Shown here: piece by piece, positions 5,754 to 6,235 of the stretch
Layout: each line of letters begins with the position of its first letter
How positions within the stretch are numbered: the stretch's first letter is position 1
Source: Desulfovibrio sp. UBA4079
GTDB lineage: Bacteria; Desulfobacterota; Desulfovibrionia; Desulfovibrionales; Desulfovibrionaceae
Assembly (NCBI GenBank): GCA_002382645.1
Contig: DFYP01000039.1
Span: 748 to 6,982 of the forward strand
Direction of reading: 5' to 3'
Length of the DNA: 6,235 nt
Made by a program: the position numbers and the translations under genes
The notes under the pieces: generated by a model
What the model was told of the DNA's origin: nothing
The model's input: only the letters and a program-made list of their open reading frames with translations
Database searches by the model: none

Positions 5754-6235
5754 CTAGGAAGGCCGCGGCAGCAGGGAGCGGCCCAGGGGCGTGAGGCCGG
5801 CCAGGAACTCCTCGCCCAGGCGGTGTAGGGCCACCACAGTGTCCCCGCTGATGAGCCCCTGGGGACAGCAGTCCTCCAGGTCGCAGCCGCCGCCCTGGAA
5901 GCCGTTGCCCTGGGACAGGAGCATGGAGACGTTCATCTCCCGGCTGTAGACGATGAAGCCCTCGGGAAAGAAGACCGTGTCCTGGAGGCGCTCCCCGCAG
6001 GAGGCCTTGAGGGCCGCCAGCAGGGCCGCGAACCGGCCGCGGCGCTCGGGCTGGCCGCTGGAGATGAAGGTGAACGGGCCGCCCGGCGCCAGGGTGCAGG
6101 GGTCCGGCTCCCGGCCCTCGGCCAGGACCACGCTGCCCAGGCCCAGGTCCCGGGCCAGGGCCGCGGAGCGCCGGGCCACCAGGCGGTCGCACTCCAGGCC
6201 CCAGATCGCGGGCTCCTCGAAGCCGTTGCCGGCGG
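5754..6235 (-). CDS. Unidentified protein, C-terminal part (5' end beyond the window)
   Basis: I do not recognise this protein. The frame is open from the right edge to a TAG at 5754-5756, giving 159 visible residues. A GTG at 6179 is a possible start, but the frame continues upstream through AGNGFEEPAIWGLECDRL with no stop, so the true start is probably off-window. The visible N-terminal part (a glycine-containing GNGFEE, then a strand ending in GLECD, then an alanine-rich helix and LGLGSVVLAEG) weakly resembles motif I and the following acidic strand of class I methyltransferases; this is inference only. The C-terminal half has a small cysteine cluster (CDLEDCC) and a second GNGF block (QGNGFQGG). 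No signal peptide or membrane segment is visible. Codon use with G/C in third positions matches its neighbours. It precedes psd by 94 bp on the same strand, so shared transcription is possible but not shown. Confidence 0.7.
   Translation of the reverse strand, partial: AGNGFEEPAIWGLECDRLVARRSAALARDLGLGSVVLAEGREPDPCTLAPGGPFTFISSGQPERRGRFAALLAALKASCGERLQDTVFFPEGFIVYSREMNVSMLLSQGNGFQGGGCDLEDCCPQGLISGDTVVALHRLGEEFLAGLTPLGRSLLPRPS

Noticed and set aside
5689..6192. Alternative minus-strand frame over the unidentified right-edge gene
   Set aside because: Its translation is almost entirely G/P/R/A low-complexity. The other frame (stop at 5754) has a balanced, protein-like composition and G/C-rich third positions.

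Overview
The window is a compact, GC-rich (roughly two-thirds G+C by eye) bacterial segment in which every recognisable gene lies on the minus strand, so transcription runs from right to left. The gene order is: an unidentified gene (right edge, 5' end missing), psd, pssA, leuA, leuC, leuD, leuB (left edge, 3' end missing). The short Psd, the archaeal-type split isopropylmalate isomerase (LeuC of 418 aa, LeuD of 169 aa) and the psd-pssA-leuA-leuC-leuD-leuB order fit a sulfate-reducing delta-proteobacterium of the Desulfovibrio type. That placement comes from recalled family knowledge, not from a search.

Right part (4236-6235): the C-terminal 159 residues of an unrecognised protein are followed by a 94-bp GC-rich gap and then a closely spaced phospholipid pair. 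pssA makes phosphatidylserine from CDP-diacylglycerol and serine. psd decarboxylates it to phosphatidylethanolamine. Only 14 bp separate the two genes.

Left part (1-4102): a leucine biosynthesis cluster. LeuA condenses 2-oxoisovalerate with acetyl-CoA, LeuC/LeuD isomerise 2-isopropylmalate to 3-isopropylmalate, and LeuB oxidises it toward 2-oxoisocaproate. leuA and leuC overlap by 16 bp, leuC and leuD are 8 bp apart, and leuD and leuB are separated by 50 bp of unusually AT-rich DNA.

The two non-coding gaps that flank the leu genes (133 bp before leuA, 50 bp before leuB) hold the most interesting unexplained structure: several inverted repeats, an extended -10-like element before leuB, and an identical 8-mer (GTGTATTG, plus strand) in both gaps. 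No mobile element, CRISPR array, tRNA, rRNA or phage gene was seen. I found no evidence for a new multi-gene system; this is mainly a housekeeping region with some regulatory puzzles and one unidentified gene.
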